NCBI GenBank assembly: GCA_963850765.1
Contig: CAWKMN010000003.1
Span: 434,001-498,000, forward strand
DNA: 64,000 nt
Reading direction: 5' to 3'
Origin: CAWKMN01 sp963850765
Lineage (GTDB): Bacteria > Chloroflexota > Anaerolineae > Aggregatilineales > Aggregatilineaceae
Shown here: positions 43,901 to 53,518 of the stretch, in pieces
Layout: every line of letters starts with the position of its first letter
Numbering within the stretch: the first letter of the stretch is position 1
The notes under the pieces: model-generated
Databases searched by the model: none
What the model saw: the letters and a program-made list of their open reading frames with translations, nothing else
Told to the model about the DNA's origin: nothing
Made by a program: the position numbers and the translations under genes

Positions 43901-44695
43901 GTCCGCTCCGGCCAGGGGATGAAGGCCAGCACCGGATCATGCTGCGCGAGTCCGATCTGACCAATATATATGATATCCAGCCGGGCGACCGGCTGATGCT
44001 TCAATTTCACGAACGGCCTGGGCGATGAGGATGATTTCCTGATTCAGGTCGCGGTGGTCGGGATTATCTCGGTCAAGTCCGAGCAGAGCGGCCTGGAGGA
44101 AATGGGCAACCTGTCCGAACTTCCGCCGGAGGTGCTGCCGCCGAGCGTGCGGCCGCAAGGCATCGCAGCGATTGCCCAGGTGGACGAGAGCGATGACGCC
44201 TATATGGATCAGGTACTCGTGGCCGTGTCGCAGGTGCCGGGCGTGATCGCGTTTGAGCTGAGCGCGCTGACGCAGCTTGCGGAGAATCTGCTGAACCAGT
44301 TGAAGGCGATTCCAACCCTGGTCGCGTGGCTGGCGGTCGTGGCGGGAACGGCCATCATCGCCAATACGGTCGCGCTGGCGACGCAGGAGCGCCGCCGCGA
44401 GATCGGCGTGATGAAAGCGGTAGGACTGAAGGGCCGCCGCGTCCTGGCCATGCTGATGATCGAGAACGGGCTGATCGGCCTGATCGCAGGTCTGATCGGA
44501 GCGGGAGTCGGTTTTGTCGTGACCGTGGTGCTCGTGCTGGTGAGTCAGGATCCCGAAGACATCCGGCGGACGATTGAGTTCTCCACGATGGGCTGGCTGG
44601 TGCTGATGTCGGTCGCGGTGGCGATCGGCGCGGCGACGCTCTCGGCATGGAGCGCCGCCGCCGAAAAACCCATGAATGTGCTGCGGTATGATTAA
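40958..44695 (+). CDS. Large FtsX/MacB-like ABC permease with two FtsX modules; three frameshifts
   Basis: The permease starts at 40958 and keeps similarity to 44695, about 1,240 residues if joined. It opens with LLRFSLVHSLRDLWRNRARTTFALICVATGVAAVVAL, an extracytoplasmic MacB-like domain, and FtsX segments (IGGIGIVNTMLVVVSRRTLEIAVLKTLGLKGYR). A long set of membrane segments and a second MacB/FtsX module follow, ending VATQERRREIGVMKAVGLKGRRV and a last helical segment. The frame moves at about 41645 (an extra G in TTGGGTGA), 43290 and 44015; each fits one extra base. It is an LolC/MacB-type permease for the adjacent ATPase; the substrate is unknown. Confidence 0.82.
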
Positions 44696-44725
44696 CCTCA
44701 CCCCCCCCCCTCCGCGCCGTGGAGA

Positions 44726-44750
44726 GGGGCGGATCGTTGAGATCCGCCCC
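44726..44750. repeat. Perfect palindromic hairpin between convergent genes
   Basis: GGGGCGGATC (44726–44735) pairs perfectly with GATCCGCCCC (44741–44750) around a 5-base loop. A C10 homopolymer lies 15 bases upstream (44701–44710). Its core matches the hairpin at 12044–12072. It may end transcription from one or both sides. Confidence 0.65.
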
Positions 44751-44763
44751 TGTTAGTAAAAGA

Positions 44764-46287
44764 CTACTGCACGACCGAGACGTTATCCAGGTCGCCGTTC
44801 CAGGCGAGCTTAGCACCCGGCAGCCAGACATTGCCGAGCGGCGTTTGCAGCATCCACCAGCCGCCGTCAGCCGTCTTGCCGACAATCGGATAGTTGCCCG
44901 CGGCGACTTCTCCCGCCGGGCTGTCATAGCCGGCCGTCAGGTACACCGTCTGCGGCGCGTAGAAGATCGCCAGCGGAACTTCCAGCGTGCCCACAGGCTC
45001 GGTGACGCTCGGTACCAGATCCCAGACGCCCCGGAAGATGATGTGCATGATCCGTACCCAGCCGACGCCGTAGCTGCCTTCCACGCGCAGCCAGGGCAGG
45101 GTCGGGTGTTTGCCGGTCACAACCAGCACCGTGCCGCCGGGTACCGAGGTCAGCGATTGGTACTGAGCACCGGGTCCGCTGCGGATGTTCAGCCGGTGAA
45201 TGTTCACCAGCGCGACATTGGTGATCACGGGCGAGGTATCCACAATTGGCAGGGCAGCCATGCTGCCTTGCAGCGTAATGCCGCTGAAATTGATCCAGCC
45301 GATAAAGCCGGCGCGCGCGACCTGAAGCCAGAGCCCATCCGTCGAACGGGCGACGACACCCAACTGATCCCCCAGATGGGTATCCCACATTGGGCTGCTA
45401 TCGAACGAATCCGACAGATAAGCGACTTTGCGCTCAGCTTCCACGATCGCGGTGGCAAATGCCGCTCCGGTAAAGCCGGGTCCGGGCGTCGCCGCGTTGG
45501 ATGTCAGCTTAATGTTGGCTGCCGCACCGGCGAGACTCACATCACGCACCGGCACCCAGCCGATACCCCATATGTCCGCGACCTGCCACCACGTATTGTC
45601 CGCGGTGCGCCCGCCCGTGGGCAGGGTCGTTCCGGCGGGCAGGGTGGCGATCACATCACCGCCGCCCGGCTGGGTTGTAACGGTTGTATCGGTGTTTACG
45701 CGAACCGTTGGACCGTCAAATGATGGGCCAGGATCGGCCACGCGAGCGACCAGACTCTCATCTCCCCGGAACGCGACCTGCGCCAGATTCACCCATCCGA
45801 TCCCGATGCTGGTGTTGACCTGCCACCAGTTGCCATCCGGCGAGCGGCCGATGACTTCCATCACCGAGCCGGTCGGCGCAATGCCGACGACGAAGGAGTC
45901 AAAATTGGGGTTGCGATAGACGGTCGCCGGATAGCCATCGACGATGACGGTGGGTACTTCGACCATGCCCGCCGGCTCGCTGACAATGGGCACCGAATCC
46001 AGCGTGCCGCGGAAGACTACAAGCATATCACTGACCCAGCCGGTGCCATAGGGTGAGCTGACGCGCCACCACAGGCTATCAGGGCTGCGGCCGGTGACGG
46101 TCAGTTGGGTGCCGCCTGCTACCGAACCGAGCACCGACATGTTGGCGGCCGGGCCGCTGCGGATATGTGCGGCTCCGGTGTTGACAATGACGATGTTGCC
46201 GCCTTGTGCCAGGACGGGAGCCGCCACACTGAGCAGGCCGGTCAACACGAGCGCCAGAACGATCCCAATTCGCAGATAACGGAACAT
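44764..46287 (-). CDS. Secreted protein with about six SH3-like repeats
   Basis: The 507-residue protein has a signal peptide (IGIVLALVLTGLLSVAAPVLAQ). It is built of about six repeats of 70–85 residues, each ending with a W(W/L)xV…G(I/V)GWV…FRG-type strand set: for example NIRSGPGAQYQSLTSVPGGT (fifth) and HIRSGPAANMSVLGSVAGGT (first). These are bacterial SH3b domains, which usually bind cell-wall peptides. It probably holds the protein to the peptidoglycan or cell surface. No catalytic domain is present. It faces the ABC permease gene across the hairpin at 44726. Confidence 0.8.
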   Translation of the reverse strand: MFRYLRIGIVLALVLTGLLSVAAPVLAQGGNIVIVNTGAAHIRSGPAANMSVLGSVAGGTQLTVTGRSPDSLWWRVSSPYGTGWVSDMLVVFRGTLDSVPIVSEPAGMVEVPTVIVDGYPATVYRNPNFDSFVVGIAPTGSVMEVIGRSPDGNWWQVNTSIGIGWVNLAQVAFRGDESLVARVADPGPSFDGPTVRVNTDTTVTTQPGGGDVIATLPAGTTLPTGGRTADNTWWQVADIWGIGWVPVRDVSLAGAAANIKLTSNAATPGPGFTGAAFATAIVEAERKVAYLSDSFDSSPMWDTHLGDQLGVVARSTDGLWLQVARAGFIGWINFSGITLQGSMAALPIVDTSPVITNVALVNIHRLNIRSGPGAQYQSLTSVPGGTVLVVTGKHPTLPWLRVEGSYGVGWVRIMHIIFRGVWDLVPSVTEPVGTLEVPLAIFYAPQTVYLTAGYDSPAGEVAAGNYPIVGKTADGGWWMLQTPLGNVWLPGAKLAWNGDLDNVSVVQ

Positions 46288-46380
46288 ATCCCCTCCTGAT
46301 CGGATTTTTCAACGCAGACTGAAGCGACTGCATGAAGCATGTTTGTAGTCTAGTATAGTCAAAACCAAATTCAGCGCATA

Positions 46381-47538
46381 TCAGCCGATACGCGCGCCGG
46401 TCTGCCGATCAAAGAAGTAGAGGCGTTCAGAAGGGAATTCGAGATAGAAGGTGTCGCCCCGGCTGGCGGCGACCGACAGGCTGGCGCTGATGACACAGCG
46501 CTGACCGCGGATCTCGCCGTAAAGCAGTTGGCGGCTCTGCGTCAGGAGGGGTTCGATCATGTCCACTTTGGCCGGGATGCCGCTTTCGACGATCTGAATG
46601 TGCTCGGGCCGAACGCCGATCCAGACGGCCTGACCTTGCTGAAGACCGGGGCGGATGGGGCTGACGGTAAAACCACGACCTTCCCACGTGCTGCCCCACA
46701 CGTGACCGGCGAACAGATTCATGGGCGGGGTGCCGAAGAACTCCGCCACAAACGCGCTGCGTGGGGTGTCATACAGCGCATGGAAAGAGCCGATCTGCTC
46801 AATACGTCCGTCGCGCATGATGGCGATCCGGTCAGACAGCGCCACGACCTCGGTCTGATCGTGGGTGACGTAGACCGACGTGATCTGATAGTGTTTGAGC
46901 AGCCGGTGAAGCTGCATGCGCGTCTCAACTCGAAGCTGGGCGTCCAAATTCGACAGGGGTTCGTCGAACAGAAACAGCTTGGGGTCGCGCGCCAGACAGC
47001 GCGCCACGGCGATCCGCTGCTGCTCCCCACCGGAAAGGGTAGGGGGCTTGCGGCTGAGCAGGTGTTCGATATCCACGCCCATGATCTCGACAATATGCCG
47101 GATCCGTTCGGGAATCTTTTCGGGTTGTTTCCGAATCAGATCGTAAAAGCCGATGTTGTCATACGCGGCAAGGTGAGGATAGAGCGCGTAGGTCTGAAAA
47201 ACCATGCCAATGCCGCGCTCCGCCATGGGCAGATCGGACAGGCTGACGCCGTTGTACAGGATCTCGCCCGAATCGGGTTTGAGCAGGCCCGCGATCACTT
47301 TGAGGAGGGTGGTCTTGCCGCAGCCCGACGGGCCCAGGATGCCGAGTGTTTCGCCCGCCCGAATCGTGAGGGAGATGTCATCCAGGGCGTTGATTCGATC
47401 GGGTGGGGTGGCGGGCTGGTTGGACGAAGACTCAAACATGCGCGTGGTGGATGTCACCATGCGGTCAAAAGCGCTTGTATCGTGCTTTTCACCGGTCACA
47501 TAGCGCTTGGTGACGTGCTGCAAGTTGATGGTCGTCAT
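46381..47538 (-). CDS. ABC transporter ATP-binding protein, sugar-importer type, with N-terminal insertion
   Basis: The 385-residue ATPase has Walker A GPSGCGKTT, VFQTYALYPHLAAYDN, LSGGEQQRIAVARC, LFLFDEPLSNLD, THDQ and a C-terminal regulatory domain (WIGVRPEHIQIVES), as in UgpC/MalK. Between VTKRY and INALDDISL it has about 38 extra residues (roughly 14–51), absent from standard members, which would sit on the A-loop side of the nucleotide site. It has no permease next to it, like the ATPase at 29526. Start is the ATG at 47538; the glycosyltransferase upstream ends close by (47555). Confidence 0.88.
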   Translation of the reverse strand: MTTINLQHVTKRYVTGEKHDTSAFDRMVTSTTRMFESSSNQPATPPDRINALDDISLTIRAGETLGILGPSGCGKTTLLKVIAGLLKPDSGEILYNGVSLSDLPMAERGIGMVFQTYALYPHLAAYDNIGFYDLIRKQPEKIPERIRHIVEIMGVDIEHLLSRKPPTLSGGEQQRIAVARCLARDPKLFLFDEPLSNLDAQLRVETRMQLHRLLKHYQITSVYVTHDQTEVVALSDRIAIMRDGRIEQIGSFHALYDTPRSAFVAEFFGTPPMNLFAGHVWGSTWEGRGFTVSPIRPGLQQGQAVWIGVRPEHIQIVESGIPAKVDMIEPLLTQSRQLLYGEIRGQRCVISASLSVAASRGDTFYLEFPSERLYFFDRQTGARIG

Positions 47539-47554
47539 AATCCCCCAACCGGCT

Positions 47555-48461
47555 TTAGCTCCGCCCGTTATCTGACAGGAAAGCGCGGATCGAGTGAAGC
47601 ACGATGCCCGTGAACAGCGTCTGAATGCCGATGAGGGCCAGCAGGATGCTGATCAGGGCGTAACCTACCGCCAGACTCTGGTAGGTATTGTAGCGCTCAA
47701 CCACGATGAGCCCCAGCACAATACCGATAATGAGGATTATCAGGCCGGGAACGCCGAAGAAAAACAGCGGGCGGTGCTGGCTGACCAGTGCGATGATCCC
47801 GTTGAGGACCTGAAACCCGTGGCTGAACGGGTTGCGCTTGGGACCATCCTCATACGTCATGCGAACCGGAACTTCCTTGACGGTGAGGCGATGCTGCTGG
47901 ACCAAAAACTGCATCTCAAATTCAAGGGAAAAGCCACCATTGGGCCGGAACGCGACCGTGTCCAGCGCCTTACGCGACAGCGCGCGAAAGCCGCTCTGCA
48001 AATCGGTCAGCGCGACGCCGGATGCCAGATTCGTCGCGACGGTCAGGGCGTGTTGGCCCATCACCCGCCAGCGCGGGATCGTGCTGCGCACCGTGAGGAA
48101 GCGCGACCCGACCACAATATCGGCCTGTTGTGCCTCCACCGGGGCGACCAGGAGTGGAATTTCGGCGGGATCATGCTGGCCGTCCGCGTCGATCAGGACG
48201 ACGAGCGCGGCGTTCGCCTCGCGCGCGTGCATCAACCCCGTGTTGACGGCCTGGGCTTTGCCGCGGTTGGTCTCGTGGCGGAACACGATCGCGCCGGCTT
48301 CTTCAGCAATCCGCGCAGTTTGATCGGTGGAGCCATCATCAACCACGTACACCCGATCAACGAAGTGCCGGGTTTTCAGCACAACGCTGCCGACGAAACG
48401 GTCCTCGTTGTAGGCGGCGATGACCGCAATCTTGGGTTGAGGCGAAGTCGGATTCGGTCAC
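47555..48461 (-). CDS. Family 2 glycosyltransferase (polyprenyl-phosphate type); one N-terminal frameshift
   Basis: The open frame from 48382 begins mid-domain at RVYVVDDGSTDQTARIA, so the start is missing. Upstream, the same frame encodes KIAVIAAYNEDRFVGSVV, the expected first strand of a GT2 fold, back to an in-frame stop. A GTG at 48461 in the adjacent frame (MTESDFASTQ…) joins it if one extra base near 48440 is removed. Motifs DADGQHDPAEIPLLV (DXD), GSRFL, SGFRALSRKAL and two C-terminal membrane segments identify a DPM/GtrB-like enzyme moving a sugar to polyprenyl phosphate. It is divergent from the LCP gene and could supply wall glycopolymers. Confidence 0.83.
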
Positions 48462-48600
48462 AGTCTTTCCCCGTGGTGTGCCCGTTCAGGGGCGCAATTT
48501 TGTTAGCATTTTAACACGTTCCCATATTCACGAAAGGCCCATGTGAGCTAATCGTATGGCGGACGTAGGGTGTTGGGTTGTGCTGGCTGGCGCATCTATC

Positions 48601-48609
48601 TGGTATACT
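48601..48609 (+). promoter_or_regulatory. Extended -10 (TGGTATACT) for the LCP gene
   Basis: TGGTATACT at 48601–48609 is an extended -10 element, 38 bases before the ATG at 48647. A TTG-containing -35-like region is about 20 bases upstream and not convincing. Confidence 0.45.
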
Positions 48610-48646
48610 GGGCGGGTTGTTGCTGGTAAAGGCAAGTGAGGTAGTT

Positions 48647-50563
48647 ATGCGATCTGGACTGCGAACGATCCGCCGGCTGTTCGGTGTGATGGTGTTGCTG
48701 GCGGTTGCCCTGGCGGCGCTTGGGTATGTGGTGTACGCCGCCAACGGGATTCTGGACGAGGTCGAAGCGCGCGATACGCGCGAAAGCTACGATGAGCAGA
48801 TTATTCTAACGGCGACGGCATTGGCCGGGCGGCTGACCGCCGTGGCGGATGCTGCCTTACAGGAACCGATTACACCGGCGGAAGGTTCAGCAGGTGATCG
48901 CACCAGCATGGCCGTCGAGACTGCTGTCGAGACCGCGACCGAGACACCGTCACCCGTGCCGACGGCGGTGGCGCAGGTTCCCGATACAGATACGCCGGTG
49001 CCGACGGATACGCTCACGGCAACTGGGACGGAAACTCCGACACCCCCACCGACGGAAACCGAAACGCCGCTTCCGGCCAGCATCACGCCCATCCCAACCA
49101 ATACACCGCGCGTTATCCCGACTCTGATCCCGACCAATACGCAGCGGCCGACATTCACCCCGACGGCTACCGAGACTCCGCTTCCAACGGCGACGCTGAC
49201 TCCCTCGCTCACGCCGACGCCCAGTCTGACGTTCACACCGTCGGTTACGCCGACGCCAACGTATATCATCGAAGGCACGTATGCGGTTCCGTTCAACACG
49301 CCGGTTGTGCCGATCCCGCCGCGCGTGCCGCTGATGGAGAATGACCCGGATATTGTCAATTTCCTGCTGCTGGGCAGCGATACATCCGGCGGTGGAGTAG
49401 GGCGCACCGATGTGATTATCCTGGTGTCGGTCAACAAGAAGGCTCAATCGGTGGCGATGTGGCACCTGCCGCGCGACCTGTTTGTATATGTTCCCAATCA
49501 CACCATGGATAAGCTCAATCTCGCCTACGCGCTCGGCGTTTCGAGCAACTACCCGGGCGGCGGATTCGGCCTGATGAAAGAGACTATTCTGTACAACCTC
49601 GGCATCGAGGTTGATCATTATGCGCGCGTCGATTTTGATGACTTTATGCGCGTGGTAGAAGAGCTCGGCGGGCTGGAAGTCAGCGTAGACTGCGGGATCA
49701 TCGACTGGCGTTTGAAAGACCCGGAACTTGATCCGCAGGTCGAGGACAATTGGGAATACTACACAATGCCGATCGGCCGCCAGACGCTCTCGCCTTACAT
49801 GGCTCTGTGGTATGTTCGCAGCCGGAAGACGACGAGCGATCTCGACCGGGGCCGCCGCCAGATGGACGTGCTGCGCGCGATGTGGTATCAGGCCCGCGAG
49901 CAGGGGTTGTTCACCCAGGTGACGCAGTTGTGGCCGGAAGCCGTCGAAGTCGTTGAAACCGATATGACCCTGACGGATGTGCTGTCACTGGTGCCGCTGG
50001 CCGCCAGCCTTGATATGAGCAACATCGCACGGTACAGTGGCACACTTGGCGTACACTACACACCGTTTACCACGCCGGATGACCGGCGCGAAACCATGCT
50101 GCCAGTGATGGATCAACTGCTGCCCCTGATCCAGGATTTCGTGACGCCGCCGACCGGCAACCGCCTGGGCCGGAAGACCGTCTCTGTCGAGGTGGCGGAT
50201 ATGTCGGCGTGGGGTATCGGATTTGATCAGGTGGCCGTTGACCGGCTGGCATGGGAAGGGTTCGCCGCGTATTCCAACCCGATGTCGAACTACTCGCCGC
50301 GCGAAGTGACCCTGATTCACGACTATACCGGGCAGAGCAAGGGCAGCGCGCTCGCGGATCTGCTGCGTGTGCTGCGCGTCAGTGAGGGCCAGATAGTCTC
50401 TGAGCCTGATCCCAACCGGACGGTTGATTTCCGCGTCGAGATCGGCCAGTCGTACAATTCCTGTGTGTACGGCAATGCCGAGGATGAGGTGGACGCGGGG
50501 CCGCCGATCCCCACACCGAGCGCAGAAATTACTACCCCCGCCGAAGGCAACAACTTCGGCTAG
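48647..50563 (+). CDS. LytR-CpsA-Psr (LCP) family cell-wall glycopolymer ligase
   Basis: The 638-residue protein starts at the ATG at 48647 (GTGAGGTAG upstream). An N-terminal membrane segment is followed by an acidic stretch, then about 110 residues of Pro/Thr-rich low complexity (many TPTPT- and PTETE-type units), a flexible wall-spanning linker. The LCP catalytic domain begins near NFLLLGSDT, with VGRTDVIILVSVN and LPRDLFVYVPNH and HYARVDFDDFMRVVEELGGLEVSVDC. A C-terminal LytR_C-like domain (VADMSAWGIGFDQVAVDRL, VEIGQSYNSCVY) follows. LCP enzymes attach glycopolymers to peptidoglycan or to proteins from a polyprenyl carrier. The GT2 gene is divergent from it. Confidence 0.92.
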   Translation: MRSGLRTIRRLFGVMVLLAVALAALGYVVYAANGILDEVEARDTRESYDEQIILTATALAGRLTAVADAALQEPITPAEGSAGDRTSMAVETAVETATETPSPVPTAVAQVPDTDTPVPTDTLTATGTETPTPPPTETETPLPASITPIPTNTPRVIPTLIPTNTQRPTFTPTATETPLPTATLTPSLTPTPSLTFTPSVTPTPTYIIEGTYAVPFNTPVVPIPPRVPLMENDPDIVNFLLLGSDTSGGGVGRTDVIILVSVNKKAQSVAMWHLPRDLFVYVPNHTMDKLNLAYALGVSSNYPGGGFGLMKETILYNLGIEVDHYARVDFDDFMRVVEELGGLEVSVDCGIIDWRLKDPELDPQVEDNWEYYTMPIGRQTLSPYMALWYVRSRKTTSDLDRGRRQMDVLRAMWYQAREQGLFTQVTQLWPEAVEVVETDMTLTDVLSLVPLAASLDMSNIARYSGTLGVHYTPFTTPDDRRETMLPVMDQLLPLIQDFVTPPTGNRLGRKTVSVEVADMSAWGIGFDQVAVDRLAWEGFAAYSNPMSNYSPREVTLIHDYTGQSKGSALADLLRVLRVSEGQIVSEPDPNRTVDFRVEIGQSYNSCVYGNAEDEVDAGPPIPTPSAEITTPAEGNNFG

Positions 50564-50570
50564 TCATCAC

Positions 50571-50610
50571 AGCGGGGCCGGTCGAAAGAGGCTGGCTCCG
50601 CTGCTTTTTT
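50571..50610 (+). terminator. Rho-independent terminator after the LCP gene
   Basis: AGCGGGGCCGG pairs imperfectly with CTGGCTCCGCT, followed by GCTTTTTT. The last bases touch the stop of the convergent kinase gene, so the two genes share the terminator region. Confidence 0.8.
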
Positions 50611-52829
50611 AGCGAGATGGCTCCCAATCGGGCAGGAAATTCGACTGCGTGCCGGTCAGCGCCTGCGGAGTCCCTCCCGAGACTGCCACCGGGATCAGAT
50701 AAATCGCGGAAATATCCGGTTGGCCGCTCTGATAGACAAGCTGCGTACCATCCGGCGACCAGTCCGGGAAGGCGTTATGGGGCCCGGTGGTGATCTGCTG
50801 TGTCGCGCCGGTATTCATGTTGAGCACAAAGATGTTCAGTGTGTCATTGAGCGCCGAAATCGCGTGATAGGCGATGTGTGAGCCATCCGGCGACCAGGTC
50901 GGGAAGGCATTGGTATCGGCGTTGTCGGTCAGACGCCGGATCTCACCCGTGCTCAGGTTGAGTACGGCCAGCTCGTAGGGTGTGCCCCAGACCGAGGTAT
51001 GATAGGCGATGTGTGAGCCATCCGGCGACCAGTCCGGGCCGAGATCGTCCGCGTCGTTGTCCGTTACCGCGCGCATGCCGCTGCCGTCTGCATTCATGAC
51101 GTAAATATCGTAATCACCGTCCGCGTCGCTGTGGAACGCCAACTGGCTGCCATCCGGCGACCATGCAGGATACTTGTCATCGACATCGGACGAGTCGGTC
51201 AGGTTACGCAGATTGGTGCCGTCGCGATTCATCACGTAAATGTCATAATCGCCATTTTCGGACGCCGCCCCATATAATGCGATTTGTTCCGCATTGGGCG
51301 ACCACGCCGGGCCGCGTTCTGCCCCGGAACTGCTCGTAACCTGTCGGAAGTCGCTTCCGTCGATGTTCATGACGTAGATGTCCAGGCTGCCGCCGCGATC
51401 CGAGATCAAACGCGATCCGGCTGACGCGCGGTCCCTGGCTAGGGCCCAGGGTGGGCGGTGCCGTAGACAGCGCCCCGGTGTCGGTCATCGGCTCGGCCGG
51501 TACGGAGGACTCGGCATCGGCACTGTCCTGACTCTGGCTCCCGTCCCCATCGTTATCCGAATAGGTGAGGAGATAGACCGCGGCGGCGCAGCACACAAAC
51601 GCCAGCAGAAGAATGCCTCCGAACGCTCCCATCAGCGGCCAGTTCGTGCCGCGCGGTGGGGGAGGGGGGGCGACGGGTGGCGGATGATACACCGGCGCTG
51701 GCGGTGGACTTTCGGGCTGGACCATGCGGCCCAGGGCCGGAATGGTACGAGCTGCCGGGCGTGATGCCCCCTGTAACGATCGTTCGAGGTGCGGCTCGGT
51801 GGGCGGCAGTGGAACCGGGTGCTCGATCTTGTTCAGCGGCGGCGGCGCGTCTTCAATCGCTTCTTCTTCGACGTGAGCCATGAACTGCGACCATTCCGGC
51901 AGCTTGATATTGGCGGGCTGCGGGTCGCTGCCGGATTCGGGCTGCGTGTCGGGCGGGATCAGAGCGATGGGTGCAGCGCCCACGGCCTCGGTCAGCGCGT
52001 CCAGCACCTCGATGACCGATTGGTAGCGCCGGGACGGGTCCTTTTGCAGGCAGCGCAGGACAATTTCCTGAACGGGCAGGCCGAGGCTGCGGTTCAGCTC
52101 TATGGGCGGCTGGGGTGCCTGATAGACATGCTCGCGGGTGATGCGCGCGGCGGTTGAAGTGCCGCTGCTGTCCGCGTGTTCACCCCGAAAGGGCAGCCGC
52201 CCGGTATACATCCGGTAAAGAATGACGCCGAGCGCGTAAATATCGGTCGCCGCTGTCACCGCGTCGCCGGTGATCTGTTCGGGAGCCATATAGAACGGGG
52301 TGCCGATCGCGACGCCCAGCGTCAGATCACTGGCCGCGGTCAGGATGCGGGCGATGCCAAAATCGGTCACATAGAGCGCGCCGTTCTCGTTGAGCAGAAT
52401 ATTGGCGGGCTTCAGATCGCGGTGGATGATGCCCTCGCGGTGAGCGAAATGCAGCGCCGATACCAGCGGAGTCAGGTAGGTGAGCGAGCTGTAGGGCCGG
52501 ATCGGCTCACCTAACTCGGTCAGCACGACTTCGAGAGTCGTACCGGGGATGTAGTCCATCAGGATGAAAATTATCTCGTCAAGTTCGACGATGCCGTAGT
52601 AGCGCACGATGTTCGGATGCTGCAAGCGGGAGAGGACGGCGGCTTCGCGCCGGAAGCGCTCCAGGAAGGTCGCATCCTGGGCGATGTCGTGACGGAGAAC
52701 TTTGGCGGCCAGGGCGGCGCGGCGGTGCAAATCGGTGATGCGGTACACCTGGGCATAGGTGCCTTCACCGAGAAGCTCTTCAAACTGATAACGCCCGCCT
52801 AATGTCTGTCCGAGTAGTTCGCCAGTCAT
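50609..52829 (-). CDS. Membrane Ser/Thr protein kinase with extracellular PD40/TolB repeats; one frameshift
   Basis: Residues 10–275 are a Hanks-type kinase: glycine loop LGEGTYAQV, K43, HRDLKPANILL, DFGIAR and MAPEQ. A Pro-rich linker and one membrane segment (WPLMGAFGGILLLAFVCCAAAVYLL) follow. The extracytoplasmic part, in the next frame, consists of about six PD40/TolB-type units, each with an I-Y-V-M-N-x-D-G strand and WSPDGSxIAYH. The frame moves near 51410 (ends …RVSRIAF, resumes ISDRGG); one extra base fixes it. The sensor part may bind an extracellular ligand and set kinase activity. Start is the ATG at 52829. Confidence 0.85.
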
Positions 52830-52893
52830 ACACCGAGAATCCTTGAACTGTCAATCCATGCTGGACAGAGTTTAGGCTAACCGGAAAGGTGTG

Positions 52894-53514
52894 TCAATCG
52901 CCGGGTTTGTCGAGCCATACGGGAGCCACTCGCCCGGCGGTGAGGTTCTGCACGGCGGCGGCCAGGGGTCCGGTATGATCGACGGGAAGATAGGCGTAGA
53001 CGGTTACTTCGGCGTCGAACTCTTCACTGTCGATCTCGGCGTGCTGCTCGGCGAGGATGAGCTTCAGCCGCTCGTAAAACGTATAGGGGAGGGTGATCCC
53101 CACATAGCACTTTTCGATCTTCAGTTCGATGGGCAGCGCGGCGAGTGCGTCTTTAGCGGCTCCGCTGTAGGCGCGCACCAGGCCGCCGGTGCCGAGCTTG
53201 GTCCCGCCGAAATAGCGCGTCACGACGATGACCACGTTCCCCACCGCCGCGCCGCGCAGCACGGCCAGGACCGGCGGCCCTGATGTGCCGGATGGTTCGC
53301 CGTCGTCGCTCATTCCTTCGATGATGCTGCCCCCGTAGCCGACCTTAAAGGCGTAGACGTGGTGAGAGGCATCGGGCATTTCGGCGCGGACAGACTGGAT
53401 AAATGCGCGGGCCTGCTCCACGGTGTCGGCGCGGCCGATCGTGGCGATAAAGCGTGAGTTGACGACGATGTTTTCGATGCGCGTGGTTCGAGCGGGGACC
53501 GGAAATTCGCTCAT
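52894..53514 (-). CDS. YigZ/IMPACT family protein
   Basis: The 206-residue protein (ATG at 53514 or 53517) has the UPF0029 N-terminal core (NSRFIATIGRADTVEQARAFI, SHHVYAFKVG, DDGEPSGTSGPPVLAVL, NVVIVVTRYFGGTKLGTGGLVRAYS). The GEPSGTSG and YFGGxKLGxGGL motifs define the family. It is linked to ribosome or translation-stress regulation. Its start lies just inside the 3' end of recJ, making it the last gene of the DNA-repair operon, which is unexpected for a translation factor. Confidence 0.9.
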   Translation of the reverse strand: MSEFPVPARTTRIENIVVNSRFIATIGRADTVEQARAFIQSVRAEMPDASHHVYAFKVGYGGSIIEGMSDDGEPSGTSGPPVLAVLRGAAVGNVVIVVTRYFGGTKLGTGGLVRAYSGAAKDALAALPIELKIEKCYVGITLPYTFYERLKLILAEQHAEIDSEEFDAEVTVYAYLPVDHTGPLAAAVQNLTAGRVAPVWLDKPGD

Positions 53515-53518
53515 CATC

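Noticed and set aside
48950..49260. Repetitive DNA that looks like a tandem array
   Set aside because: It encodes the Pro/Thr-rich linker of the LCP protein; no spacers or equal repeats as in CRISPR.
50700..51400. Recurring 'catccggcgaccag' DNA unit
   Set aside because: It encodes WSPDG in successive PD40 repeats of the kinase, not a mobile or CRISPR repeat.
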